Below, in pieces: positions 32,327 to 43,143 of a stretch of 64,000 bases of DNA. Source of the stretch: Otatea glauca (Eukaryota; Streptophyta; Magnoliopsida; Poales; Poaceae); contig CM070730.1 of assembly GCA_036346275.1 (NCBI GenBank), positions 4,402,309 through 4,466,308 of the forward strand, given 5' to 3'. The position numbers and the translations under genes are program-made. Each line of letters opens with the position of its first letter. Within the stretch, counting starts at the first letter, position 1. The notes below the pieces were generated by a model. The model worked only from the letters and a program-made list of their open reading frames with translations. It was not told the DNA's origin and did not search any database.

Positions 32327-32722
32327 TTAAGGGAAGCCATCGGTGCTGCCGTCTCGCCGCGCGCCCGCGGTGGCGTAGGACAGGTCGGCGAAGTTGCAGA
32401 GCCCGTCCAGCTCCTCCAGCCGCGGAGAAGGCGCGCTCGGCATGGCGTGGTGCGCCCCTCGCTTAATTGGCGGCGCCCTCATCGTCATCATGTTGTTGCC
32501 GCCGGCGGCCGTTGGGCACGGCGCCAGCGCACGCGGCCTGTGCAGAGGGACGGGCGCGGCCGCGGCCCCCAGCGACGGCATCGGCGCGGACTTGCCGGTG
32601 AGCCGCTGCACGACGGACTTGAAGCTGGCGGCGTCGGAGCTGACGAACTGCGTCTCGATGAACTTGACCTTCACGCCACCTTCGTTCTGCCCCCTCGCGC
32701 CGTGGAGCTCCATGGCGGCCAT
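32327..32722 (-). CDS. VQ-motif protein (intronless, GC-rich)
   Basis: This ORF of 131 codons reads from ATG at 32722 to TAA at 32327. Residues 34-43 are FKSVVQRLTG, a full match to the VQ signature FxxhVQxhTG, preceded by VKVKFIETQFVSSDAASF. The rest is Ala/Pro-rich with a basic centre and a conserved-looking end (LEELDGLCNFADLSY). VQ proteins are small plant nuclear cofactors that bind WRKY transcription factors through the VQ segment and act in defence and development. Most grass members are short and intronless, as here. A second ATG three codons in could also start. A TATA box lies 107 bp upstream. This is the only intact non-transposon gene in the window. The overlapping plus-strand ORFs are shadows of its high GC content. 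Confidence 0.9.
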   Translation of the reverse strand: MAAMELHGARGQNEGGVKVKFIETQFVSSDAASFKSVVQRLTGKSAPMPSLGAAAAPVPLHRPRALAPCPTAAGGNNMMTMRAPPIKRGAHHAMPSAPSPRLEELDGLCNFADLSYATAGARRDGSTDGFP

Positions 32723-32828
32723 ATCTTCCTCTCCGCCTCTACTCTCGGGTGCAAGGCTAGCTTACTTATCTAAGCGACCTTTCTTCGTGTCGATGTGTTG
32801 GCTGAAGAAGCCGTGAGTGTTGCGAGGC

Positions 32829-32835
32829 TTTTATA
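32829..32835 (-). promoter_or_regulatory. TATA box of the VQ gene
   Basis: On the minus strand, ACTATAAAAGCC lies 107 bp upstream of the ATG at 32722. That spacing is normal for a short plant 5' UTR. Confidence 0.65.
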
Positions 32836-32879
32836 GTTTTAGCCGACTCATAACCAGGTTTCAAACGTCGGTTTCGATT

Positions 32880-33600
32880 ACATCTTGAGAGACGGTCAAA
32901 ATCTGAGATATCAGCGAGATCTCAGAATTTTAGAAGGCAAATTTGAAATCGGATGAATTTGAAAACAAAATTTTCGAAATTTTCATCAAAATGACTGAAC
33001 CAAAATTTTAACCCTCTTCAATCCCTGTGAAATGATTTCCCGATGCTAGAAAAAATTGTAACCATGATGACACGGTATGAAGTTGAGATGGAGTTGGTCT
33101 ATTGTGCTCGGTTAAGGTTTTGATCAATCCGAAAGGTTGTGTGTTCAAATCCCACTCTCAACATTCTTTTTTTGCATGTGAATTCCGGATTCCACTAGCT
33201 TCTAGCATAGCCTGATTAACAAGCCAAAAATTCTATGAAAATTACGGTTGCTAAGACTTGAACCCAATTCTCATCAGTGGGAGTCAAGTATCCTAATCAG
33301 TTAGACTCAAACGTAGTTGTGAATTAGTAAGCTCTTATACATAACTTGTATATGTATAAATTTTTACGTGTACTTCAATTTTAAAAACATCAAATCCGAT
33401 CGATTTTGTATCAATTTTGGTTCGAAATGCCGAAATCTCAACGAAATTAGGCAAAATCTCGCCGAAATTTGGCGAATGATGCAGTAATTCGAAAATTTTG
33501 AATTTTTTTTTATTTCACCAGAATTTGAAATCTCGTCTTTAGCTGAAATCCGAAATCTCAACCGAGATTTCCGAAATTTCACCGGGATTTTGAACCTCTC
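32880..33600. repeat. Dispersed repeat with gccgaaattt words and tRNA-like boxes
   Basis: Words such as gccgaaatctc and ccgagatttc recur at both ends and again at 37735-38590, so this is a dispersed family. Between them lie two tRNA-like segments. On the plus strand, an A-box-like attgtgctcggt (about 33101) and B-box gttcaaatcc (33143-33152). On the minus strand, A-box-like gtctaactgattagg (about 33292-33306) and B-box ggttcaagtc (33255-33264). They could be old SINE pieces. Confidence 0.4.
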
Positions 33601-33737
33601 ATGACTAGCTACGGATTTGGACGAAAAGTTTTAAAACGGAGGCTTCCGGCAACCGCAGGCCACATATGTACAGACGACGTTAGGCCAGTAATCACCTACT
33701 GACATGTAGGACCAAGCCAGCTGTGGCCGACGATGTC

Positions 33738-33769
<32 letters not shown>

Positions 33770-33770
33770 G
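33738..33770. repeat. (GA)n microsatellite followed by poly-G
   Basis: About eleven GA dinucleotides run into a G run of eleven or twelve bases. Confidence 0.95.
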
Positions 33771-34449
33771 ATGTAGGAGTCGGTAATGGGTGGCGAGAGC
33801 TGGTCAAAGATGGGAGTCAGAACGGAAGAGCAGTCAACGACAGGGGGCGGTCAAGCGCACGTGAGGAATAGCGGCGTCTTCTTCGCTGCTTAGATCCTAT
33901 TGTACTATTCTATACTATCGCTAGGCTGTCTGTCTCGGTTCTCACGAGTCAGGACTCACGACTAGTTCGATGCTTTCAACAGCATTTTTTTTCTGCAAAA
34001 GTGATATGAACTTACGTGCACAATAATTTACTATGTCGAATGTTGAATTGACTGTAAAAATCTACAGGCGTTCGCCGTTCGTCGACTGGATCTTAGTTAG
34101 TATACTTTTTTTTTATCTTGAGCATTTCTTGGCTCCTTTATCGTTTATAATCCTTCAAGTACCTTCATCTTATTCTCCACCCCTCATACCATGCTAGCCA
34201 ACGTGCCTCTCGCCCCATTAGCTTCTGCACAGCCTCCCGCACGCCTATGCTACCCTCGTTGAAGTCACATACCTCGCCGTTTATAAAATACTACGTTCAA
34301 GCTTGTCGTTGCAACACGCTTTCAAGCTCCTTGCCATTTCTTGTAGTTTTAAGTAATAGAGCCGAGATCGTCACCACCTCATCAATGCCGGCGACGCCCC
34401 TTCCCTTACACTCTCTCAGAAGGAGAACCAAAACACCCTTTAATCCACC
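33771..34449. other. Non-coding stretch, nothing firm
   Basis: No gene or repeat structure was recognised before the TRIM-like element begins at 34450. Confidence 0.4.
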
Positions 34450-35727
34450 TGTTAGAACTAATCGTAAACGGCTCGTCTCCAAGGTAGATAAGCAAGAGTC
34501 TTGTACTATATTTTGAACGTGAGCAAGGAGTAGAAAAACGCAAAAAAATGTGCTAGTTGTACTGTACTATCAAAATACTTGTGTTCGTGAATTCTTGTGC
34601 TTGATTTTTTTGTTGTCGTACGTGTGTTCATGATTCTGAACTAAAACCAAGAATTGATATTAGAGCGAGAGTCTAATATTGGTATCGCATTTGCCCCGAG
34701 AGGCAACTATTGTTGCGCCTCGGGGCAAGATATCGTCATTGAGCAATGTAGTGTTAAGCGGGATTCGACGAAAGTGCAGGTGCGGCGGTGCTTACATCTC
34801 CACAGCAAGGTAGCGAGTCGTCGTCGAGTCAAAGTCGCATCATAGATGGGAAGAGTTGGTGAGAAGATATGGTGGCAAAGGGTGGAGGAGACGTGTCTCT
34901 TCGATACTTGCTATTGACGAGCTTCGTCGACAGCTTGTGTGACAAGATGGCATTGGCGGCCATTTGCATATCTCATCGAGAAAGAAGCAAAAGCTATGTG
35001 TTCTCATGTTAGTTGTGTCTATGAGATACTATGCGTGATTACGTGATTTCTTGTGCGAGTTGTGCGCAGAACATAAACGTGTGCGAATTCGTTCAAGAAT
35101 ATCGTACCTCGTAAGACATTATACTACACGAGAAGATTAAGAGGAAGCCGCTGCTTGTGACAAGAGGAGTACAAGACATTGAGGAGTTGTGGCCACCGTC
35201 CTAGATGTGTGCATGCATACAAGAGTTGTCCAGGATGTTAATGAGCCATGAACGTCGTCCTACCGGTTGCTGTGTGTGCAATGCAAGTCGAAGTTGAGTT
35301 CGCTTGCAACACGAAGTTGAGTCCAGGATATCGAGGAGATGTATTCGTCGTCGTGAGTCAAGTAAGTTGGGTTCAGGATGTTGAGTAGATGTGTTTGCCA
35401 TCCTGTATCAAGTAAAAGTTGGGTAAATCGTAGTTAATACCGACTACATCAACAAGTTAGAGTTATGTCAGAAATTAGACCTAGTTAATGTTACAAGATT
35501 AAGAGAGTAAATGTTAGAATTAATCTTATACGAGTAAGAAACGGATTCGTTTATAAGTAGAATTTGTTTCCTAATACTATAAGGCAATGGTTGCCAATAA
35601 ATCATGAGAAAAAATAATAATAGAAGTACTAGTTGGGTTGCATCACAAATATTTTATTCTTTATATATTATTATAATTTTTTATATTCATGTGCGTGTAT
35701 TCATAATCCAGAGAGCTGAAAACAACA
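34450..35727 (+). mobile_element. TRIM-like non-autonomous LTR element, copy B (complete)
   Basis: A ~1.28 kb element. The 5' LTR (about 34450-34649) starts TGTTAGAACTAATC; the 3' LTR (about 35512-35727) starts TGTTAGAATTAATC and ends aacaaca. Flanks are ccacc and cctcc, a 4/5 match for a target duplication. A Met-type primer site lies at 34655-34666 and a purine tract at 35500-35511. The ~860-bp internal part has no gag or pol motif. It contains the gatgttgaggagatgtgttcg-type repeats shared with copies at 25518 and 47000. LTRs have diverged widely, so it is old. It would depend on an autonomous relative for movement. Confidence 0.6.
34655..34666 (+). other. Primer binding site of TRIM-like copy B
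   Basis: TGATATTAGAGC matches the plant Met-tRNA site TGGTATCAGAGC with two changes. It starts a few bases after the 5' LTR end. Confidence 0.55.
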
Positions 35728-36114
35728 CCTCCCACCGTCTCCCGTTCCTCGTCGCCGCTGGATGAGGTCTTTTTCCCCTGAGCCGACCGTCGCACCCGCG
35801 ACTTACCCCGTCGCTCGGTGAATTTCTCGCCTATCTAGACACGTAACTATGTGTTCCACCTTCGTGAAAGCCCTTCCCCTCAAACAATTTTCCCTTTTGC
35901 CGTAGCTCACCGTCAGATTTCAACTCCTCTTCCTCGTGTATATCATAGCGTTGCGCTGCCGTCGATGATTCCACTGCTCCGGTAAGCCATTCCTCAATTT
36001 TTCTTGCCTATAGCTCCACCTCCATCTCATTAATCCTTTCCCCACTCAATTGGCTCCATCATTCGACGGAGGATGGTCGCCATCTTCGTCGTCTTCTCCA
36101 ATCTAGTCACCGTC
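35728..36114. other. Non-coding, CT-rich, nothing firm
   Basis: Pyrimidine-rich sequence resembling a plant gene leader (many ctcc and cgtcg words), but no open frame or known motif was seen. Confidence 0.35.
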
Positions 36115-37459
36115 TGTTGGAGATATACCTTAAAAATGATTATAGAGATAATTATATTTTCTTATATTCATGATTTATTATCTTATACCTTGAATAATAT
36201 CATTATTATCTATTAGCAAGTATGTAACTTGTTTGTGAAACTCTATATATGACCTTGTGATGTTTATTTTAAAGTTAATCTCTAGTCGATAAACATATGA
36301 GCACACATATGAATAGACTAATATATGTATTGGTTGATGACTATGTTCCACGGGTCATGGATATGAAAATATCAAACCAATAATTTGGACACATGTTAGA
36401 GAACATGGAGTTGGATCGACCCACCTTGAAACACTGTAAGAGCGTTGTAATCTTTCTTGTCATCAGTTAATCTTATATACAATGTGTATATTATATCCTT
36501 AGATTTGAGGTGGACACATGTACTCAAGATGTGTAATGACTTACTTAGGGATTGTCAAACGCTACTTTGTAACTAGGTAGTTATAGAGGTGATTTTCGGG
36601 TTTGTCGTGAAGTATGCTGCGAGGCATGATTGATCAAGATAGAATTTGCCCTTCCATACAATGGGAGAGATATCTTTAGGCCCTCGAGTTGTCGAATTTC
36701 GAAAATGCATGGCCATTCTACTCACGGTTAAAGAGCTAACCGTAATCGAGGATTCCGAGTCACGTAATCGAGAAAGGGTGGTCGTGCTATCTAAATAAGG
36801 ATGGTACATACTCACGTTGAGTTTGACCGATATCATGAAGCAAAAGGAAAATGCATATAACTAAACATTGTTAAGATTCGTCCGATGTGATCTTTACACA
36901 AACTTGGGAGTTAGCACGTCCTACTAGGGACCGCTGCTTATTAATGATCGAGTAAGAGTATTCGGGCCATATCTAGGTATACGTAAATCTATAGGGTCGC
37001 ATGTTTAAAAGGTTGAGACTTGATTCGGATGGTGATCCGAATTCTGATTGGCTTTAAGTTTTTAATAGACCTTTAATGTAGAGACCGTTGTGAGATGTCT
37101 TTATAAAGGGAGGGGGTAGTGGCTTTAGGGTTAAGAGACACGTAGTAATTTAGAATTTTCGAAATCCTAGCCATCACACCTCCTTCGCCTAAAACCACGC
37201 AACCGGCGCTAGTACTCTGACATGTTGTGTTCCTGCTCCGTACATGTGGATACCTTCAAGGTGTTGTTGCGAAGCTTCAACTCTAGGCAATCCACAACCT
37301 GTGACGGTGACAAGGACGATCCACATCCTATGACGGTCACGAGGAGCTGTTGGAGGAGACGCGAGGCTTGTACGACTACAACCGCATCAACACGCTATAT
37401 CAACTATATTTCCGCTACGAGTCTACGTATCTAGTGATAATTTTATGATATATAACTTA
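36115..37459 (+). mobile_element. Angela/BARE-like copia LTR (probable solo LTR)
   Basis: It starts TGTTGGAGATATACC, close to the LTR start of Triticeae Angela/BARE-type copia elements. It holds further blocks that resemble them in order: tttgtaactaggtagttataga, a gggagagatatctttaggccc block near 36660, and a late block near 37380 with accgcatcaacacgc. No gag or pol follows, so it is probably a solo or truncated LTR. The right end is uncertain. A ccgtg at 37460 nearly repeats the ccgtc before 36115, but the last LTR bases are not the usual CA. Confidence 0.55.
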
Positions 37460-37893
37460 CCGTGATTCTTTAGTAACACGATAAAATATTTTAATTTTAT
37501 ACTAAAATAGTCTACCCGTTTTCCTGACTATCGTCCTAATGTTTGAACTAGTGAGCTCCCCTTTATGTCACCATTTCCCGCAGGGGCTGGCTGCTGTCAC
37601 CGCCTTTGTCCTATCTCCAGCCACCACCCTCACCGTCGACAGCACGGCACCATGGTTCCCTGACCACAACGCGGCCAACCACCACATTTCGGAGATTATG
37701 TGGACCCATTTTGATCGCTGGTGTTGCATCACGAGCAAGGTTAAAAGAACCGCTGAAATCTCAGAAATCTCGGCTAAGATCTTGGATTCCGTTCGAAGAT
37801 CTTAATTATTTCCTTATCACCTTTTTATAAAATTTTCAAAAATTCTAAAACTTTTTTGATTGCTAAAGCAAATATATGTATTAATCATCAGAC
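37460..37893. other. Non-coding flank of tandem array
   Basis: Short ORFs (37539-37830) lack any family features. From 37735 it carries the same ctcagaaatctcgg words as the repeat at 32880-33600. Confidence 0.35.
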
Positions 37894-38405
37894 TTTTATC
37901 AGGACATAGCATTATCAACACTTTTGAAAATTTTTGAAGCTTGATAATCATACGAAAATTTTATAGAAATATTAATGATACATCAGGACCATCCAAAAAA
38001 AATTCAAAATTTTCTAACATGATTTAAACCATTTTTCATTTGGATGAATTTTGCCGGCAAGGCTTTTATCATGACAGTAGCACTGTCCGAATTTTTAAAA
38101 ATTCATGAAACTTGATCATCATTTGAAAATTTTATGAGAATATTAGTGATGCATCGTAACCATGCACAAAAAAAATAAAAATTTTATAACGTTGTTTGTT
38201 CTATTTTTCATTCGGTTCAAACTTGTCGGTCAGCGTTTTATCAGGACAGTAGCAATGTTCGAATTTTTAAAAATTTCTCAGGCTTAATAATCATCTGAAA
38301 TTTTTATTGGAACATCCCTAATGTGTCAGGACCCTCCACAAGAAATTCGAATATTTTCAACGTCGTTTGTGCTATTTTTCACTCGGTACAAATTTACCGA
38401 AATCT
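37894..38405. repeat. Three-unit ~171-bp tandem repeat
   Basis: Units begin ttttatca(t/g)gacagtagc at 37894, 38064 and 38236, giving periods of 170 and 172 bp. Each unit has the same inner order: gaatttttaaaaattc, cttgat(a)atcat, gaaaattttat, catcaggaccat, and ctatttttcattcgg. Units have diverged moderately, and the array is AT-rich. Confidence 0.8.
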
Positions 38406-39811
38406 TAGCAAATCTCGCCAAGATTTCGGGAATTCTAGCCAAAATTTCGGTTTCTCTGTTAAAAAAAACTGAATTTGAATTTTTGTTTTTGTATTTTATT
38501 CAGGATTTATCTAAAATTCCGAGATCTCGATGAGATTTCGAATTTCGGCCCGGTCCGAGATATCATCTGAAGAAAAAAAAACTAGATTTCAATCTTGATC
38601 ACGAGCAGCTGTTCGCTATCGCCGTCACGTACTGAGTAGCCGACTAGCCGCCATCGCTCCTCTTCTATCTTGCACGTGGGACCCAGCCATACGAGATGAG
38701 GAAGAGGAGAAGAAAAAGGGTATTTTTGCCTTTTTCGAAGCTCACTTAACAACCCAATGACGGAAGATGGACGGTAGTCGCATAAAGGAAAGAAAAATTC
38801 ATTCTCAGTGACATAGAAGGAAGATGAACTTTTTCAGTATATCATGGAAACTAGTAACTTCACATGGCAATTAAGGAATTTTCTCATCGATAAGATAAAG
38901 GTTGATGAGCAGATTTAGAGGGGCTTCATCAATGATCATCATCATACTTTCTCTATAACCACTTGGAAAATTATCGATGAGGGATTCTATCTTCTAAAGA
39001 CTACCCAAATCGAACCAATAAATCTTTCATCTATCCATCGGTTCATGTAGTAATTTATTCGCGTACTTAAACATAAGGTAAGGCACTGGATAATGTGTCC
39101 CCGAACCCGGAATAGAAAGCATCAGACCACACTCAGAAGATTAAACAAACCCATGACACACACCTAGCTAAGGCCTCAAACGACGTCGAGGTCGACGGCG
39201 GCAACAAGCTCGCCGTCACCGGCGCTTATTTTGCCATTATACTGACCGCACATCGGTCAGTCAAACTTGCCTGGCCCCTGCACGCAGTAGGCAGTTCACT
39301 ACGCATCTCCTGCATATCTCCATGTGATCGACCGGTAGACCACTGCTAAGTAGGATATTAGTATTAATTCCCATGTTACAATCAGTGAATGAAGTCGTTA
39401 ATGAGACTACGACTCCATGGCCTGGATGAGATGCTTGTGACCGACTGGCTCACTGGCTGTCTATGCCTTCTAGAAATCGAGAGATTACGAAATCTTAAAT
39501 AATGTACAGGTCGATGTGACCTGTGCGCATCAATCGGATATGGTTGTTAATTTGTTTTCCCCCTCATTTGACTTGACTTCAGTTCATAGACCAACTAATG
39601 GCCGCAACTTTGCAAAAAGAAGAGAGAAGATCCAAGCATTTAGACTTGGTTCGGTACATCATGTGTGTGTGCCAGTGGAATCATCCACATTCAAATCACC
39701 TGGTTAGTCAGTAGTCAAGCACACCAAGATACCTATAAGGTCTGAAGAGGGGCAATAAATCAAGGGAATTGCGAATTTGGTAGTGTCCTTGCTAAATTTT
39801 CGGTGAGACCA
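38406..39811. other. Non-coding stretch, nothing firm
   Basis: The first 150 bases carry ccgaaatttcgg words like those at 33400-33600. The rest shows no gene or repeat structure I can support. Confidence 0.4.
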
Positions 39812-40005
39812 CTCTCTTCTTGTGATAAGTGGCAGCTCATCATTCTTTTTTCCACTTCCCTTCCCTCTTAAAGACTCTCTTCTTGTGACAAGTAGCATCA
39901 CATACTTCATTTCCCCACTTCTTTTCCCCTCAAAGCCTCTTTCCGTATGACAAGTGACAACATCTTCTTCATCTATTTTTCTACACCATTCTCTTCCCCT
40001 CAAAC
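39812..40005. repeat. Three-unit ~63-bp tandem repeat
   Basis: Units start ctctcttcttgtga at 39812 and 39875 and ctctttccgtatga at 39937. Each continues with a caagt/aagtg word, a cttcat(t/c) word and a cccctcaaa end. Confidence 0.8.
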
Positions 40006-40663
40006 TCAAAATAGTTTTCGTATTTCAAATTTTTTCTAAGTTTTTTAAAACAAGTATTTTTTAACTACTTTCGAAAGTTTTTTGATCGAAACTTTTCAAA
40101 CCGAAAGTTTATTGAATAGAACCTTTTTTAATTAAAGTTTTCTGAGTTGAAACTTTCCGATTTAAAATTTTTCGAGTTGAAAGTTTTCGAGGATACCCTT
40201 AAATTTATTAGTTTGAAGTTATCCTCAGTTTTAGTCATACCCATAAACCAAACGTCAAGTCTCCCATTGCGTATGCTGATACCGACTCAAGGATTTGATA
40301 GTAGGTTTACAATATAAAAGATTTGTGATTACATAATTTAATCTTGTGTTATTAATATAAATCACATGATTATTTCTTTCCTAAAAAGAGCACAATGCGC
40401 CTTTCAAGAAAGAAAGCGCCCCGCCGTTTCCATCGTAGTTAAGTTAAAAAAAAAGAGTTCCATTCTGGATGTTGCACAATCGCAGAGTTGTGTCCAACTG
40501 GAAGAGTAGAAGCTACAAACGGTCGACGGTTATTTCAGGAAAGTTACCGAACTGATGTAGACTGCAGGAAGACTGGTAAACTCGTCCAGTCAAAACATAT
40601 ATGCATCCCATTCTTTGATTGACAGATGATTCTTGCTCGACTCAGACTCAACAAGCAGTAACC
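40006..40663. other. AT-rich non-coding stretch
   Basis: From 40020 to 40200 the phrase gaaagtttt / aaaactttc recurs as a simple degenerate repeat (cgaaagttttttgatcgaaa). Nothing else was seen. Confidence 0.4.
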
Positions 40664-40665
40664 TA

Positions 40666-40920
40666 CTCCCTCCGATTACAAATAGTTATCGTTTTGAATA
40701 TAGATACGGTCAAACTTTCAAAATTTTAACTATCAATTTCTTTTAAATATTTAAATTGTTTACATAAAAATCATATATATAGATTTATCTCGAAAAGTAC
40801 TTTCATAATATTATAATTTTATTAGATTTCATAACTATATTATAATAAAAATTAGTCGTTAAAGCTATGTTTTGAAGACCACATCGATGTACAAAACAAC
40901 AATATTTGTGACTTATTTAG
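40666..40920 (+). mobile_element. Stowaway MITE, right end missing
   Basis: TA followed by CTCCCTCCGATTACAAATAG is the classic Stowaway (Tc1/mariner-type) terminal repeat. The AT-rich body (atatagatttatctcgaaaa, aactatattataataaaaat) is also typical. A mirrored right terminus ending GGAGGGAG was not found, so the copy is truncated at about 40920. Confidence 0.7.
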
Positions 40921-41112
40921 GCTACTTTTTGTTTTTGTAATATTGCTGTTTTTGAAAGGTGTAATATTGCCGTTGGTTAATGCATTATTTGTACAAATCA
41001 AAGAAGCCCAGCAGGACAAGTGTGCTTAAGAACTAACCTTTCAACTTTTCATCAGAATTAAGGTCTGGTGGCACAGTTGACTAATGAATGGTGGCACAGT
41101 TTAATTTTTTGA

Positions 41113-43143
41113 TTTGAGGATCTCATTGCAGCCCTTGATGTGGAAGAAAAGGCGAGAGCAAAAGATGCACCAAGCACCTCTAATCAGAACAATGCCAATG
41201 TCGTTGAGAAGAAATCATATGGCAAGAACTTCAAAGGCCATAAACCGAACAAGACAACTAGCTTTAAAAAGAAGAAAATTGAGAAAAGGGACATCAAGAA
41301 CATCACCTGTTTTGTGTGCGGAAAGGATGGTCATATGGCAAAAGACTGTCGCTATCGCAAAAATAGGACAAATGAACCGGGCAAGAAAAATGCCAACGTG
41401 ACCATAGGCGAGGCCTCGACTTCAGGAGGGTATGGTAATTCTCCTGTTGTCTTTTCAGCATGTCAATCCACCGATTGGTGGGTTGATACTGGTGCTAATG
41501 TTCACGTGTGTTCTGATGTTTCCTTATTTTCTTCTTACCAGGCAGCCGGGGCTTCCTCCGTCCTAATGGGGAACGGGTCGCATGCTTCTGTTCTTGGTGT
41601 TGGCACGGTGGATCTGAGGCTTACTTCAGGGAAGATTGTCCACTTGAAGAACGTGCAGCATGCGCCAACAATAAAAAAGAACCTCATTAGCGGTTCTCTC
41701 CTATGCAGAGATGGTTATAAGCTAGTATTTGAATCAAATAAAGTTGTAATATCAAAGTATGGGAACTTTGTTGGTAAAGGCTATGAGAGTGGAGGCTTGT
41801 TCCGCCTCAGTACTTTAGAGTCTTGTTATAATATGAATATTACAACTAGTTTGAATAAATGTGAGGCCAATATTTGGCATTCTCGTTTCTGTCATATTGG
41901 TTTTGATAGCATTGCTCGAATGTCCAGATTACAATTAATTCCAAGATGTGATATTGTCAAAGGATCAAAGTGCCATTCTTGTGTGCAAGCAAAGCAACCT
42001 AGAAAACCCTTTAAAGGATTAGAGGAAGAAAAGAACTTGGCACCACTAGATCTTGTCCATTCTGACCTGTGTGAGATGAATGGATTGTTGACAAAAGGAG
42101 GCAAAAGATATTTTCTAACTTTTATAGATGATGCAACACGTTATTGTTATGTGTATTTGTTGAAAACAAAGGATGAAGCTTTAAACTACTTCAAAATTTA
42201 TAAGGTCGAGGTTGAGAACCAACTAGAAAAGAAAATTAAACGACTAAGGTCCGATCGTGGAGGAGAGTATATCTCTCATGAATTCTCCCGATTACATTAC
42301 GAGCATGGTATAATCCATGAAGTTACACCACCATATTCTCCCCAATCAAATGGGGTAGCTGAGAGGAAAAACCGAACACTAACAGACTTGGTGAATGCCA
42401 TGTTGGAGAGTGCCGGTATGCCTAAAATGTGGTGGGGGGAAGCTATATTAACAGCAAATTTTGTCCTAAACAGAGTAATCACTAAAAGGCGTGAGATTAC
42501 TCCGTATGAGGGATGGAAGGGGAGAAAACCCAATGTTAATTTTCTGCGAACTTGGGGGTGTTTGGCAAAGGTCAATATACCATTGCAGAAAAAGAGAAAG
42601 CTTGGACCTAAAACAGTCGATTGTATTTTTCTAGGATATGCACATAACAGCACGGCCTATAGATTTTTAGTAGTAAAATCAGAAACTCCTGAGATTATTG
42701 CTAACACAATAATGGAGTCCAGAGATGCTTCATTTTTTGAGGATATTTATCCTATGAGAGCGAGTAGTACTTCACAAACCGAGAATAATCAAAGCGATAA
42801 TAATAATAATAATGTTGAACCTACCACTATTTTCGAATCAATAAGTGATACACTACCAGTAGAAGATATTTCTGAGGAGGATAACAATTTAGTCACAGAG
42901 GCTCCTCGTAGGAGCAAGAGACAAAGGGTTGAGAAAACCTTTGGTGACGACTTTATTGTATACCTCGTGGATGATGTGCCAAAATCTCTTTCAGAGGCTT
43001 ATGCATTACCTGATGCTGAGTATTGGAAAGAGGCGGTCCAAGCGAGATGGATTCCATCATGGCTAACGGGACTTGGAAGATCACCGATCTTCCTAGTGGG
43101 TGCAAACCTGTTGGATGCAAGTGGATCTTCAAAAAGAAGATGA
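41113..43143 (+). pseudogene. gag-pol: copia gag end, protease, integrase (open 5'-truncated ORF)
   Basis: One frame is open from 41113, with the first ATG at 41140, to 43143. Counting from 41140: basic gag end; CCHC knuckle CFVCGKDGHMAKDC at about residues 57-70; protease active site WWVDTGANVHVCSD near 112-125; the GAG-pre-integrase region with H and CHSCVQAKQPRKPF near 276-290; integrase core with first Asp in LVHSDLCEMNG, second in RSDRGGEY, Glu in NGVAERKNRTL; then LGPKTVDCIFLGYAHNS. The ORF runs into RT (YWKEAVQ) and loses frame near 43040. It is remarkably intact for a truncated copy. Confidence 0.9.

Noticed and set aside
32231..32816. Plus-strand ORFs of 180 and 140 codons opposite the VQ gene
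   Set aside because: They are antisense shadows of a very GC-rich coding sequence. The minus-strand frame has the VQ signature and a TATA box.
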